Shown here one piece after another: positions 34,732 to 43,694 of a DNA stretch of 64,000 nt. The DNA is from CAINVV01 sp963663675 (GTDB lineage Bacteria > Bacteroidota > Bacteroidia > Bacteroidales > Prolixibacteraceae). The stretch covers positions 3,038,001 through 3,102,000 of the forward strand of contig OY760498.1 in the NCBI GenBank assembly GCA_963663675.1, given 5' to 3'. The position numbers and the translations under genes were made by a program. Below the pieces are notes generated by a model. It ran no database searches. It was not told the origin of the DNA and was given only the letters and a program-made list of their open reading frames with translations. The first letter of the stretch is position 1. Every line of letters begins with the position of its first letter.

Positions 34732-34739
34732 TATATTTG
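34732..34739 (+). promoter_or_regulatory. Candidate -7 promoter box for the serine palmitoyltransferase gene
   Basis: TATATTTG matches TAnnTTTG and lies 35 bases before the GTG at 34775. The -33 position (ATCG) does not match. Confidence 0.4.
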
Positions 34740-34774
34740 GCGGCTCAAACTAACTTTCATTATAAGGTATAAAA

Positions 34775-35959
34775 GTGGGAATATTACAGGAGAAATTTTC
34801 AAAGTATGATCTTCCAAAGAAGGTCATAGAGGCAGGTATTTACCCTTATTTCAGGGCAATCGAGTCAGACCAGGATACTGAAGTTACCATAAACGGCAAA
34901 AGGGTGCTGATGTTTGGATCAAACAGTTACCTGGGATTAACTAATCATCCCAAAATAAAAGAGGCTGCCAAAAATGCTATTGACAAATATGGTACCGGTT
35001 GTGCCGGCTCAAGATTCCTAAACGGGACACTCGATATTCATCTTCAACTGGAAGAAAAACTGGCCAGACTAACCGGGAAAGAAGCGACACTCTGCTACAG
35101 CACAGGTTTCCAGGTAAATCTTGGAGTAGTATCTGTACTTACCGGCAGGAATGACCACCTTCTGCTTGACGAACTGGATCATGCATCCATCATCGAAGGC
35201 AGCAGGCTTTCCTTCTCCAGGGTATTGAAATACAGGCACAATGACATGAAATCCCTGGAAAGTAAGTTGAAACACTGCGCTCCTGAAAGTATTAAGCTAA
35301 TTGTGGTTGATGGCATATTTTCAATGGAGGGCGATATCGTAAAACTACCTGATATAGTGAAACTTGCAACAAAGTACAAGGCAACTATCATGGTGGATGA
35401 CGCTCACTCACTGGGGGTGATTGGCGTCAAAGGCTCGGGAACAGCATCCCATTTCGGTCTTACCGACAAAGTAGACCTGATCATGGGGACATTCTCCAAA
35501 TCACTTGCTTCACTTGGTGGTTTCATCGCTGCTGATAACGATACCATCACTTACCTTAAACACAATTCACGATCGCTGATGTTCAGTGCCAGCATGACAC
35601 CGGCTTCCGCTGCAACTGTAATAGCTGCCATAGATATAATGGAAAGTGAACCTGAAAGGATCAAACATCTTTGGGATATCACAAATTACGCTCTTCAAGG
35701 ATTTAAAGCTGCAGGTTTTGATACCGGGAAATCAGAAACTCCGATTATTCCGCTTTTCATTCGTGACGACATAAAAGCCCTTAAACTTACCAAATTGCTA
35801 CTGGACAACGGCGTTTTTGTCAATCCGGTTGTTTCACCAGCCGTCCCAAAAGAAGACAGCCTCATCAGGTATTCTTTGATGGCCACACATAGCAAAGAAC
35901 AGGTAGAAATCTCAATCGAAAGAATTTCCAAAGCGGCGAGGAAGCTGGGAATACTCTAG
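34775..35959 (+). CDS. spt: Serine palmitoyltransferase-like alpha-oxoamine synthase
   Basis: The 394-residue PLP enzyme starts at a GTG. It belongs to the alpha-oxoamine synthases, which condense an amino acid with an acyl-CoA. PLP contacts include His136 in LDELDHASI, the DDAHSLG segment near 208-214 and Schiff-base Lys242 in GTFSKSLASLGGF. The N-terminus with GIYPYFRAIESDQDTEV and the overall length match the serine palmitoyltransferases of Bacteroides, which start sphingolipid synthesis, better than KBL or BioF. The SDR gene 39 bases downstream could supply the next reduction. Related oxoamine synthases cannot be fully excluded. Confidence 0.85.
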   Translation: MGILQEKFSKYDLPKKVIEAGIYPYFRAIESDQDTEVTINGKRVLMFGSNSYLGLTNHPKIKEAAKNAIDKYGTGCAGSRFLNGTLDIHLQLEEKLARLTGKEATLCYSTGFQVNLGVVSVLTGRNDHLLLDELDHASIIEGSRLSFSRVLKYRHNDMKSLESKLKHCAPESIKLIVVDGIFSMEGDIVKLPDIVKLATKYKATIMVDDAHSLGVIGVKGSGTASHFGLTDKVDLIMGTFSKSLASLGGFIAADNDTITYLKHNSRSLMFSASMTPASAATVIAAIDIMESEPERIKHLWDITNYALQGFKAAGFDTGKSETPIIPLFIRDDIKALKLTKLLLDNGVFVNPVVSPAVPKEDSLIRYSLMATHSKEQVEISIERISKAARKLGIL

Positions 35960-35998
35960 TCAGTTTACCTGCTTCAGGAAACTAAACGCACTTAATTT

Positions 35999-36808
35999 AT
36001 GAAAAAGGTCATCCTTATTACCGGCATCTCTTCCGGATTCGGGAAAGAGACGGCTTCTTTGCTGTCCAAAAACGGGCATACTGTTTACGGAACTTTAAGA
36101 AGTGGTGAGAACCCGGATCCCCTCGTAAAAGTGCTTTACATGGATCTTACCAAAGGCGATACCATTTCCGCAGGAATTCAGACGATCCTTGAACATGAGG
36201 GCAGGATTGACGTTCTCATCAATAATGCCGGGATGCATACCGGCGGACCCATCGAAACAATGCCGCTTGAGACTATCAGGCTCCAGATTGAAACAAATTT
36301 CTTTGGACTTCTTCAGCTGACACAGGCTGTCTTACCAGTTATGAGAAAACAGGGTGGCGGAACAATCATCAATTTTAGTTCTATCGGTGGTTTGATGGGA
36401 CTACCCTTCCAGGGAATATATTCAGCCGGAAAATTTGCTGTGGAAGGTTTCAGTGAGGCGCTCAGGATGGAAGTAAAAGAGTTCAATATCAAGATTGTAC
36501 TCATCAATCCGGGTGACTTCAACACCAGCAATACCCAAAACCGCCGGGGATTCCTGGCACCTACCGGAGAAGGAGACCCATACAAAAAGCAATTTGCCAA
36601 ATCTCTCTCAGTCATAGAAAAAGATGAGTCCAACGGCTGGAAGCCAATAGTCCTGGCAAAAAAAATGGTCAGAATTGTGGAGTGTAACAACCCCCGCCAG
36701 CAATACATAATTGCCTCTTTTGAACAAAAACTGGCCGTTGTACTTAAATATATTCTGCCAGGTAAACTTTTCAGCAAAATCCTCAGGGATCACTACGGGA
36801 TCAGGTAA
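35999..36808 (+). CDS. Short-chain dehydrogenase/reductase, candidate 3-ketosphinganine reductase
   Basis: The 269-residue protein has classical SDR features: the nucleotide motif TGISSGFG at 8-15, NNAG at 75-78, a catalytic serine at 127/128 and the YxxxK pair Tyr141 and Lys145. The C-terminal region from about 185 carries a loop that covers the substrate and a hydrophobic, basic end that may touch the membrane. Directly after a serine palmitoyltransferase gene, the best guess is reduction of 3-ketosphinganine. This rests on neighbourhood only, since many SDRs share these motifs. Confidence 0.75.
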   Translation: MKKVILITGISSGFGKETASLLSKNGHTVYGTLRSGENPDPLVKVLYMDLTKGDTISAGIQTILEHEGRIDVLINNAGMHTGGPIETMPLETIRLQIETNFFGLLQLTQAVLPVMRKQGGGTIINFSSIGGLMGLPFQGIYSAGKFAVEGFSEALRMEVKEFNIKIVLINPGDFNTSNTQNRRGFLAPTGEGDPYKKQFAKSLSVIEKDESNGWKPIVLAKKMVRIVECNNPRQQYIIASFEQKLAVVLKYILPGKLFSKILRDHYGIR

Positions 36809-37016
36809 TTACCTCCTGATTTATCGCCGTATTACCAGTTTGTCCTCTTTTTATGCTTGGACTGCAGTCGCGCGTCCGTCAGCAAAAATTAACGGCAAAA
36901 TCAAGTTATTGCCTGGATTTGGTCTAATTTTGAGAAAAATCAGTCACTTTTTTCTTTTCTTTGCCATAAGTCAACTACTCTCCGAAATTTGTTCTCATTC
37001 GGATCCATAACTTACT

Positions 37017-39317
37017 ATGAAGATTATTTCAATGATCATTTGCGCGCTGTTGATCGGCCTGCAATTGAAAGCACAAAAAAAACAGCCGGTCGATTTTGTG
37101 AATCCATTTACTGGTACCGGCGGTGAAATGGGTACTGGTTTTGGCAACATGTTTCCCGGAGCCGCTTATCCATTCGGAATGATCCAGTTAAGTCCTGACA
37201 ACGGTGGTCAGGGTTGGCAATACAGCAGTGGTTATCATTTTCCCGACAGCCTGATTGTCGGATTTTCTCATACTCATCTTAGTGGAACAGGTGTCGCAGA
37301 TTACTGTGATATATCTGTCATGCCCACAACCCAACCGGTGATGGAAAAGTATTTTATCCAGGACGACCAAACAGTAAATGAGATAGTTAAAGAAAGAGGC
37401 CTTAACCCAAAGAGGTTTGTTAACCGTGATGGCCATTTTGGAGAATTTGACAAGCATTTCCTCTTGAAATACAGCTCAGTCATTTCGCATGCAACCGAAA
37501 AGGCAACACCAGGTTATTACAGGGTTATCCTGCCTGAGGACAATATTGTTGTTGAACTGACAACAGCTGAACTAGCCGCCATGCATCGTTACCGGTTCAA
37601 TAATCCATCTGAAACCCAGACAGTGATTCTTAACCTGGGATTTGTGAATACCGACCGGACAACAGACGCTCTGGTCCATTTTAAATCACCTACACTTATC
37701 ACCGGGTATCGTTTTTCATCCGGGAAGGCAAACCAGAAAGTGTTTTTTGCCATGCAATTTTCACGACCGGTAAAAACCCGCCATTTTTTCCAGGCAGAAG
37801 AAACTGACCGCGTTTTAATGGCAAAAGGCAGGAATCTTGCCGCTGCCTTCTCTTTTGACGGCAGTGAGAATAAAGAACTACTCGTAAAAGTGGCCATCTC
37901 ATCGGTGAGCGAGGATGGGGCATTGGCAAATCTGCATACTGCTGACAAATATGGATGGAATTTTGATCAGATGCATATGGCCACACGATCTAAATGGAAT
38001 GACGAACTTTCCAAAATTGAAATAACAAGTTCTGATTCAAACAAGAAAACTATCTTCTATACATCACTGTATCACAGTTACATCGCCCCATACAGGTTTT
38101 CTGATGCAGATGGAATCTACAGGAATTTTAATGGGGTACCTGAAAAGGACAAAGACCATACCCATTTTACGTTGTTATCGTTGTGGGATACCTTCCGCGC
38201 GGAGAATCCATTGTTATTACTCATGCAACCCGGGATAGAGGAAAACATTATTCACTCGATGCTGGCAAAATACCGTCAGACAGGTGAACTACCTTATTGG
38301 GAAATCTCCGGGAATGAAGGTGGGTCAATGATTGGATATCATGCTGCCGTTTTGATTGCTGATGCCCTTTCCAAGAATGTCGGAAAATACGATACCGGTG
38401 AAATTTATGCTGCACTTCTGCAGGTTTCAGAGACAAGCCGCAAGGGACTTGGATTCTATCGTCAATACCACTATGTGCCAACAGACAAGGAAAAGAACGG
38501 CACTGTTTCAAAAACACTGGAATATTGCTATGACGACTGGTGCATTGCGCAGGTAGCTAAATTGCTGGGCAAGAATGCCGATTATGAGAAGTACATGGCA
38601 AGATCTGTTTATTACCGGAATCTTTACGATCCGGCCTATCACCTGATGCGTGGAAAGAACAGTGACGGAAGCTGGTACGAACCTTTTCACCCTCGTTTTG
38701 CGGAATACGGAAATCCTCATTGCGTGGAAGGAAACACCTGGCAGTATTCGTTTTTTACGCCACACGACATGAATGGCCTGACCGAATTGATGGGAGGAAA
38801 TGACGGACTTGAAATGATGCTGGACAGTCTCTTCACACAAACATCCGAATTACTGGGTGAAGACACCGAAGATGTGACAGGCCTGATCGGACAGTACGCG
38901 CATGGCAATGAACCCAGTCACCATGTTGCCTACCTATATGATCTGATTGGAAAACCAAAAAAATCTCAATATTATATCAATAAGATAATCAATACATTGT
39001 ACAATGACGCGCCTGCTGGATTATGCGGCAATGAAGATTGCGGACAGATGTCTGCCTGGTACGTTTTTAGCACAATAGGATTGTATCCTGTAAATCCGGT
39101 CGATGGAAAGTATTATTTCGGAAGCCCGCAATTCGAAAAGGCTACTTTGAATCTCCCCAACGGAAAAATCTTCTCTGTTAAAGCAAATCAGGTATCTCCA
39201 TATAATTTTTACATCAGCAAGGTAAAACTAAATGGCAGGGTTTTAAATCGTTCATACATCACTTACAACGAAATACAACAGGGAGGAGAGCTCGTATTTG
39301 ATATGACAGACAGGTAA
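37017..39317 (+). CDS. GH92 alpha-mannosidase, exported
   Basis: The 766-residue enzyme has a Sec signal peptide ending near QLKAQ and no lipobox. It shows the GH92 N-terminal sandwich start VNPFTGTGGEMGTGFGNMFPGA, VGFSHTHLSGTG and, in the helical domain, GNEPSHHVAYLY and CGNEDCGQMSAWYVFSTIG, which carry the calcium-site and catalytic acidic residues. Exo-alpha-mannosidase activity on N-glycan or mannan substrates is expected. The linkage cannot be predicted. It opens the glycosidase-rich region that continues to 57442. Confidence 0.94.
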   Translation: MKIISMIICALLIGLQLKAQKKQPVDFVNPFTGTGGEMGTGFGNMFPGAAYPFGMIQLSPDNGGQGWQYSSGYHFPDSLIVGFSHTHLSGTGVADYCDISVMPTTQPVMEKYFIQDDQTVNEIVKERGLNPKRFVNRDGHFGEFDKHFLLKYSSVISHATEKATPGYYRVILPEDNIVVELTTAELAAMHRYRFNNPSETQTVILNLGFVNTDRTTDALVHFKSPTLITGYRFSSGKANQKVFFAMQFSRPVKTRHFFQAEETDRVLMAKGRNLAAAFSFDGSENKELLVKVAISSVSEDGALANLHTADKYGWNFDQMHMATRSKWNDELSKIEITSSDSNKKTIFYTSLYHSYIAPYRFSDADGIYRNFNGVPEKDKDHTHFTLLSLWDTFRAENPLLLLMQPGIEENIIHSMLAKYRQTGELPYWEISGNEGGSMIGYHAAVLIADALSKNVGKYDTGEIYAALLQVSETSRKGLGFYRQYHYVPTDKEKNGTVSKTLEYCYDDWCIAQVAKLLGKNADYEKYMARSVYYRNLYDPAYHLMRGKNSDGSWYEPFHPRFAEYGNPHCVEGNTWQYSFFTPHDMNGLTELMGGNDGLEMMLDSLFTQTSELLGEDTEDVTGLIGQYAHGNEPSHHVAYLYDLIGKPKKSQYYINKIINTLYNDAPAGLCGNEDCGQMSAWYVFSTIGLYPVNPVDGKYYFGSPQFEKATLNLPNGKIFSVKANQVSPYNFYISKVKLNGRVLNRSYITYNEIQQGGELVFDMTDR

Positions 39318-39391
39318 GGATTCTATCCATCCATTGAAAATGAGCTTAATTATCTGATTTGCTTTATCTTACAAATTCCTCGGTCATTATT

Positions 39392-39399
39392 TATTTTTG
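39392..39399 (+). promoter_or_regulatory. Candidate -7 promoter box for the propeller-fusion gene
   Basis: TATTTTTG matches TAnnTTTG, 69 bases before the ATG at 39469. No clear -33 element was seen. Confidence 0.3.
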
Positions 39400-39468
39400 G
39401 TTACGAACTGCATTAAAAATTTTAAATTGCAGTCCGAATTCGCTTTTTAACTACTACATTCTACAAAC

Positions 39469-41697
39469 ATGTTTAACAAAATTTTACCGGCATTTATATT
39501 GTCGTGTTTTGTATTTGCAGGTTATGGCCAAACTCCTGACATCTACGAAAACAATTCCCCCTTCATACAGGAAACCCATATAGCCTTTCCGGTAGGGACT
39601 GATCCTAAAGCCAATGAAGTACGCGACATCGCAGTGGATAAGAAACAAAATATCTGGATTGCCACTGCTGATGGAATTTTCCAAAAAGAAACCGGCTCCG
39701 GGGAGTGGAACAAAATAATCGAGGGTGATGCAAGAGGCCCGGCCTACGCGGTATCAGTCGGAGAAGATGGTACAATTTTACTGGGAACCTGGGACGGACT
39801 ATATACCTTCCGGGATGGAAAGCTAAAAAAAGAAGAGGGACTGAAAGCCCCCATATCGGTAATTTGCAGTAGTAAGGCAGACAGCTATGCCATCGGCCCC
39901 TTTGGAATATGGCGTATGACAGCCAAGGGCTGGGAACTCCAGGATTACAGAATTTCAAAGGCGGTAAGAGATGCGATTATTGACAAGGAAGGAAATCTGT
40001 GGGTCGCAACAGATATCGGCCTGTACAAATGCAAAGCAGGTAAAACTGAATTGTTCCAGGATACCCGGGAGTTGATCAGCTGTTATGCAAAATCCCTCTC
40101 ATTCGCCTCAAACGGTGATTTATGGGTTGGTGTCATGGGTGGTGTCAGTATCCGCAACAATGCAAAACAGGTAAAGACACTGACTCCTCAGAACGGAATG
40201 CCCTCCTCGGATGTTTTTTGTGTCAGGAAGTCTCCGGATGGGGTGATGTGGGTAGGTACCAAAGTCGGAGTTGTAAGATACAACCCGGATTTCACCCATT
40301 CCCTGCGCTTTAGCAAACGGTGGCTTTGCGATGACCAGGTCAATGCAATTGCTTTTGACAAGGATGGAAATGCATGGATAGGCACTGCAAAGGGTGTCAG
40401 CAAAATACAGCGCCAGAATATAACTCTGGCCGGCAAGGAGCAAAACTACTACAGCCAGTTAATGAAAAAACACATGCGACCTCCGTGGACCTGCGGTATA
40501 CTTCGACTCGAAACAGCCGGTGACACTGCCACCTGGAGAAACTCTGACGATGATAATGACGGGGAATATACCGGAGGATACCTTGCCATGGAAAGTTTCC
40601 GCTATGCCGTAACAAAAGAAGAGGATGCCAGGCAGAAGGCCCGCAAAGCCTTTGATTTCCTGTGCCTGCTCCAGGATGTGACAGGAACCGAAGGATTCTT
40701 TGCCCGCTCGGTCGTACCCGTAGACTGGAAAAAAGTGAATGATCCCAACAGGACCTACAGTGAAAAAGAAATTGCCGAAGAACTGGTCGCGGATCCCCGG
40801 TATAAACCGGTGGAACAAAGATGGCACAAGTCAGCAGATGGAAAGTGGCTTTGGAAAGGTGATACCAGCAGCGATGAGATGGACGGACACATGATGAGTT
40901 ATTTTTTCTACTATGAATATGCCGCCAGTGAGGAAGAGCGCGTTCTAATCAGGAAACATGTTAAAAAAATCATTGATCGACTGATGGCAACCAACTACAA
41001 CCTTGTTGATGTAGACGGTAAATATACGCACTGGGGAGTATGGTCACCCGACCAGCTGAACCGTGATCCGGACTGGGCGTCGGAAAAAAGTCTCAATTCA
41101 TTCGAATTACTGGCCTATTTGAAGTTGGCAGGCCATATCACCGGTGAAGCTAAATATGAAAATGCCTATCGTCATTTAATTGATGATGAGGGCTATATAA
41201 AAAACGCGAGCCAGCTGAACAAGAAAAATCCTGCCTGGCAGATATATTTCGACCGGACGATGGAAGGCTACCTCTTCCCCATCCTGCTGAAATATGAAAC
41301 AGACCCGGCACTGAAAGAATTTTATTTAAAACTGATCGATGAATGGATGGCCGGGCAGGAATCAGGTGAAAACCTTATCAACAACCTGACCTATGCCCTT
41401 GCGACGGGAAAAAAGGTAAACACCAGGCAGACACTTGATTTTCTAAGAGATGCACCTCTCGATCTGGTAGACTGGTACATCGACCATACCATTCGTGAAG
41501 ATGTAAAGATTGTCAGGACCCCGATTCTGGAGGAAATGCAGATTTCAGAACTGCCTCCGGCAAGTATTAGAGCTACTGTCAGGTGGGATAAAAATCCCTG
41601 GTCGGCAAAAAACGGAGATCCTCACCAGGTTAGAGAACCTGTTTTCTGGTTGTGGCCTTACTGGATGGCCAGGTACCTGGAAATCATCCGGAATTAA
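39469..41697 (+). CDS. Exported protein: two-component-type beta-propeller fused to an (alpha/alpha)-barrel-like domain
   Basis: The 742-residue protein has a signal peptide ending near FAGYGQ. Residues about 45-325 contain six to seven Reg_prop-type blades (DIAVDKKQNIWIATADGIFQ, DAIIDKEGNLWVATDIGLY, AIAFDKDGNAWIGTAKGVS), which normally form the periplasmic sensor of hybrid two-component systems. There is no transmembrane segment or kinase after it. Residues about 335-742 are helical, with aromatic and acidic residues (WRNSDDDNDGEYTGGYLAME, DGHMMSYFFYYEY) recalling the six-hairpin glycosidase/lyase toroid. I do not recognise a named family for that half. It lies between GH92 and a metallophosphoesterase and probably works on glycans. 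Confidence 0.7.
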   Translation: MFNKILPAFILSCFVFAGYGQTPDIYENNSPFIQETHIAFPVGTDPKANEVRDIAVDKKQNIWIATADGIFQKETGSGEWNKIIEGDARGPAYAVSVGEDGTILLGTWDGLYTFRDGKLKKEEGLKAPISVICSSKADSYAIGPFGIWRMTAKGWELQDYRISKAVRDAIIDKEGNLWVATDIGLYKCKAGKTELFQDTRELISCYAKSLSFASNGDLWVGVMGGVSIRNNAKQVKTLTPQNGMPSSDVFCVRKSPDGVMWVGTKVGVVRYNPDFTHSLRFSKRWLCDDQVNAIAFDKDGNAWIGTAKGVSKIQRQNITLAGKEQNYYSQLMKKHMRPPWTCGILRLETAGDTATWRNSDDDNDGEYTGGYLAMESFRYAVTKEEDARQKARKAFDFLCLLQDVTGTEGFFARSVVPVDWKKVNDPNRTYSEKEIAEELVADPRYKPVEQRWHKSADGKWLWKGDTSSDEMDGHMMSYFFYYEYAASEEERVLIRKHVKKIIDRLMATNYNLVDVDGKYTHWGVWSPDQLNRDPDWASEKSLNSFELLAYLKLAGHITGEAKYENAYRHLIDDEGYIKNASQLNKKNPAWQIYFDRTMEGYLFPILLKYETDPALKEFYLKLIDEWMAGQESGENLINNLTYALATGKKVNTRQTLDFLRDAPLDLVDWYIDHTIREDVKIVRTPILEEMQISELPPASIRATVRWDKNPWSAKNGDPHQVREPVFWLWPYWMARYLEIIRN

Positions 41698-41744
41698 AAT
41701 AATTATATTATGAACTTTCAGTTGACTAACGAAAATATCCTCCT

Positions 41745-42716
41745 GTGAGAATTATTCATTTTACTGGAATACTGTTGAGCTTAATGCTAATTGCAATGAC
41801 CGCAACAGCAAAAAAGCCCGAAAAAGTAAGATTTGGCATATGTACCGACGTTCATTTGCCTACCATGCACGATTCAGAATACAGGATCACAGCCTTCATT
41901 AACAGCATGATAAAAGAGAAACCCGATTTCATCATCGAATTAGGTGATTTCGCAACACCCGATCCGAAATTTGCTCCATTTTTTGCCATTTGGAACTCTT
42001 TCCCCGGCGATAAATATCATGTCATAGGTAACCATGAAATGGACGGAGGTTATACACGCGAAAAAACAATTGCCTTTCTGAACCTGGAGAAATCCTATTA
42101 TTCCTTCAGCAAAAACGGTTTTCATTTTATCGTACTCGACGGTAACGACAAGAAAAATCCGGAAGCAAAGGGTTACAAACAGTTTATAGCTGAGGAGCAG
42201 CTAAACTGGTTCAAAAAAGAGCTGGCAGGAACCATTCTCCCGGTTGTTATTTTCTCCCACCAGGGACTGGTCCAGTACCAGGGAGCTGATGAAACCTATG
42301 GAGTTGAAAACTGGGCACAGATCCAGGACATTCTCTCTGAACACAACCGCACCCATCCCGGTAAAAAAGTGGTCGCCTGTTTCAATGGACACACACATTA
42401 CGATGATGCTGTCAATGTAAACGGCATTTGGTTCATCACTATCACTTCCATGTCGTACCACTGGCTTGGCGAAAAATATACCCATGCCACTTATGGAGAG
42501 GAAATTGACAGGAATTTCAAATGGATAAAGTACACAGCGCCATTCAAAGAGCCTTTATTTACAACTGTCGAGATATCACCAGGCGGAACACTCAGAATTG
42601 CAGGCAAAAAGACGAAATGGGTTAATAAAACCCCATGGGAACTGGGGTATCCTGAAACTCAGAAGAAATATATGAGACCGGCGATTACAAAACGGAAACT
42701 AAAATTGTCTTTATAA
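41745..42716 (+). CDS. Exported calcineurin-like metallophosphoesterase
   Basis: The 323-residue protein starts at a GTG and has a signal peptide ending near TATAK. The dinuclear metal site is complete: Asp35 and His37 (CTDVH), Asp68 (LGDF), Asn96 and His97 (GNHE), His172 (FSHQ), and His216 and His218 (NGHTH). It should hydrolyse phosphomonoesters or phosphodiesters outside the cytoplasm. In this glycosidase neighbourhood it may act on phosphorylated glycans. It is probably in one unit with the propeller-fusion gene, 47 bases upstream, and is followed by a terminator. Confidence 0.88.
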   Translation: MRIIHFTGILLSLMLIAMTATAKKPEKVRFGICTDVHLPTMHDSEYRITAFINSMIKEKPDFIIELGDFATPDPKFAPFFAIWNSFPGDKYHVIGNHEMDGGYTREKTIAFLNLEKSYYSFSKNGFHFIVLDGNDKKNPEAKGYKQFIAEEQLNWFKKELAGTILPVVIFSHQGLVQYQGADETYGVENWAQIQDILSEHNRTHPGKKVVACFNGHTHYDDAVNVNGIWFITITSMSYHWLGEKYTHATYGEEIDRNFKWIKYTAPFKEPLFTTVEISPGGTLRIAGKKTKWVNKTPWELGYPETQKKYMRPAITKRKLKLSL

Positions 42717-42738
42717 TCAAAATCAGGATAAAATCACT

Positions 42739-42759
42739 TAATTAGAACGATTCTAATTA
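42739..42759. repeat. Perfect 9-base inverted repeat after the metallophosphoesterase gene
   Basis: TAATTAGAA at 42739-42747 and TTCTAATTA at 42751-42759 enclose a three-base loop. It is AT-only apart from one G/C pair and sits just upstream of the longer terminator hairpin. It may be an operator or part of the terminator region. Confidence 0.4.
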
Positions 42760-42770
42760 TAAAAATCCAT

Positions 42771-42809
42771 AAATGGCAATAGCAAATACGTTATTGCCAT
42801 TTATTTTTT
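42771..42809 (+). terminator. Bidirectional terminator whose stem overlaps the 3' end of the anti-sigma-like gene
   Basis: A perfect 11-base stem, AAATGGCAATA at 42771-42781 and TATTGCCATTT at 42792-42802, has a 10-base loop and is followed on the plus strand by A and six T. On the minus strand it also reaches a T-rich stretch. The right arm contains the stop codon and last codons of the minus-strand gene that ends at 42791. Confidence 0.75.
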
Positions 42810-43129
42810 GTCATCTCAATCAGTTTATCAAACTGGCTTAATAATAGGACAACAAAGAGTGATTCTGCAATAAATAGTATTCTCTGAGGCGGAATTCCGT
42901 AGACTGGCTCATGTAAACTTCCCAATATCAGACTTATAACTAAGCCCAATAATGTTCCAACCAATAAGAAAAACCAGGACAATTTTACATCCCTCAGCCA
43001 TGATTTTGATTTGCCGGCCTCTGTGCTGATCCTTTCCATCAGCTTGTCTTCAAAATCCGGAAAAGGCATCTTTTCATGAGATTTGTCCATCATCTCCCGG
43101 ATCAATATTTCCTCTTTCTCTGAAATCAT
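42791..43129 (-). CDS. Membrane protein, putative anti-sigma factor
   Basis: The 112-residue protein has a charged cytoplasmic N-terminus of about 45 residues, then two membrane helices (about 49-70 and 83-100). Its ATG overlaps the stop of the ECF sigma gene by four bases (ATGA), the usual coupling of sigma and anti-sigma genes. The N-terminal region is too short and divergent for me to identify a zinc-binding anti-sigma domain, so the role rests mainly on position. Confidence 0.6.
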   Translation of the reverse strand: MISEKEEILIREMMDKSHEKMPFPDFEDKLMERISTEAGKSKSWLRDVKLSWFFLLVGTLLGLVISLILGSLHEPVYGIPPQRILFIAESLFVVLLLSQFDKLIEMTKNKWQ

Positions 43130-43689
43130 CTCGTCTTCATAATAAATTCAGTTTCAATCATGCTGTTTACAACATCCAGCATATGTCTCCTGGCCCTGTG
43201 CAAAATCACTTTTACATTCGCCTCTGACCATCCCGTGATGTTCGATATTTCTTCGATATTGTTCCCCTCCAGGTAAAAAAGCTGCAATGAAAGGCTTTCC
43301 CTGGGAGGAATTTTTTTCAGGGAATCACTGACAAGCAACCTTTGCTCCTCCGCATCCAATCCCCGAAAAGTATCTGTAATATCCTCAATATCAATAATAT
43401 TCTCCCTTAATGGCAATAAAGATTCATTTTTCGATTTCTGAAGTCGCTTAAAAGCCTCATTGATCAGAATCCGGCAAAACCAGGTTTTGAAATTAGATGT
43501 ATCCCTTAACGACTTAAGGTTTTGGAAAGCCTTGATAAATGCCTCCTGGACGACCTCTTCGGCATCCAACTCGCTTTTAACAACGGAGACAGCAACAGAG
43601 AATCCCAGGTCCTTGTACTTGTGTATCAAATACCTGAAATCATCCGCGCTGCCACTCAGTACTTTCCTGATATATACCGGATCCATCAA
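43126..43689 (-). CDS. ECF (sigma-70 family) sigma factor
   Basis: The 187-residue protein has region 2 (AEEVVQEAFIKAFQNLKSL, then FKTWFCRILINEAF) and region 4 (SLQLFYLEGNNIEEISNITG, then EANVKVILHRARRHM) and lacks regions 1 and 3, as expected for ECF sigma factors. It is the middle gene of a three-gene operon: a membrane protein five bases upstream and a putative anti-sigma factor overlapping by four bases. The operon lies antiparallel between the metallophosphoesterase gene and the GH78 gene. Whether it controls the glycosidases is unknown. Confidence 0.93.
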   Translation of the reverse strand: MMDPVYIRKVLSGSADDFRYLIHKYKDLGFSVAVSVVKSELDAEEVVQEAFIKAFQNLKSLRDTSNFKTWFCRILINEAFKRLQKSKNESLLPLRENIIDIEDITDTFRGLDAEEQRLLVSDSLKKIPPRESLSLQLFYLEGNNIEEISNITGWSEANVKVILHRARRHMLDVVNSMIETEFIMKTR

Positions 43690-43694
43690 TTGTG

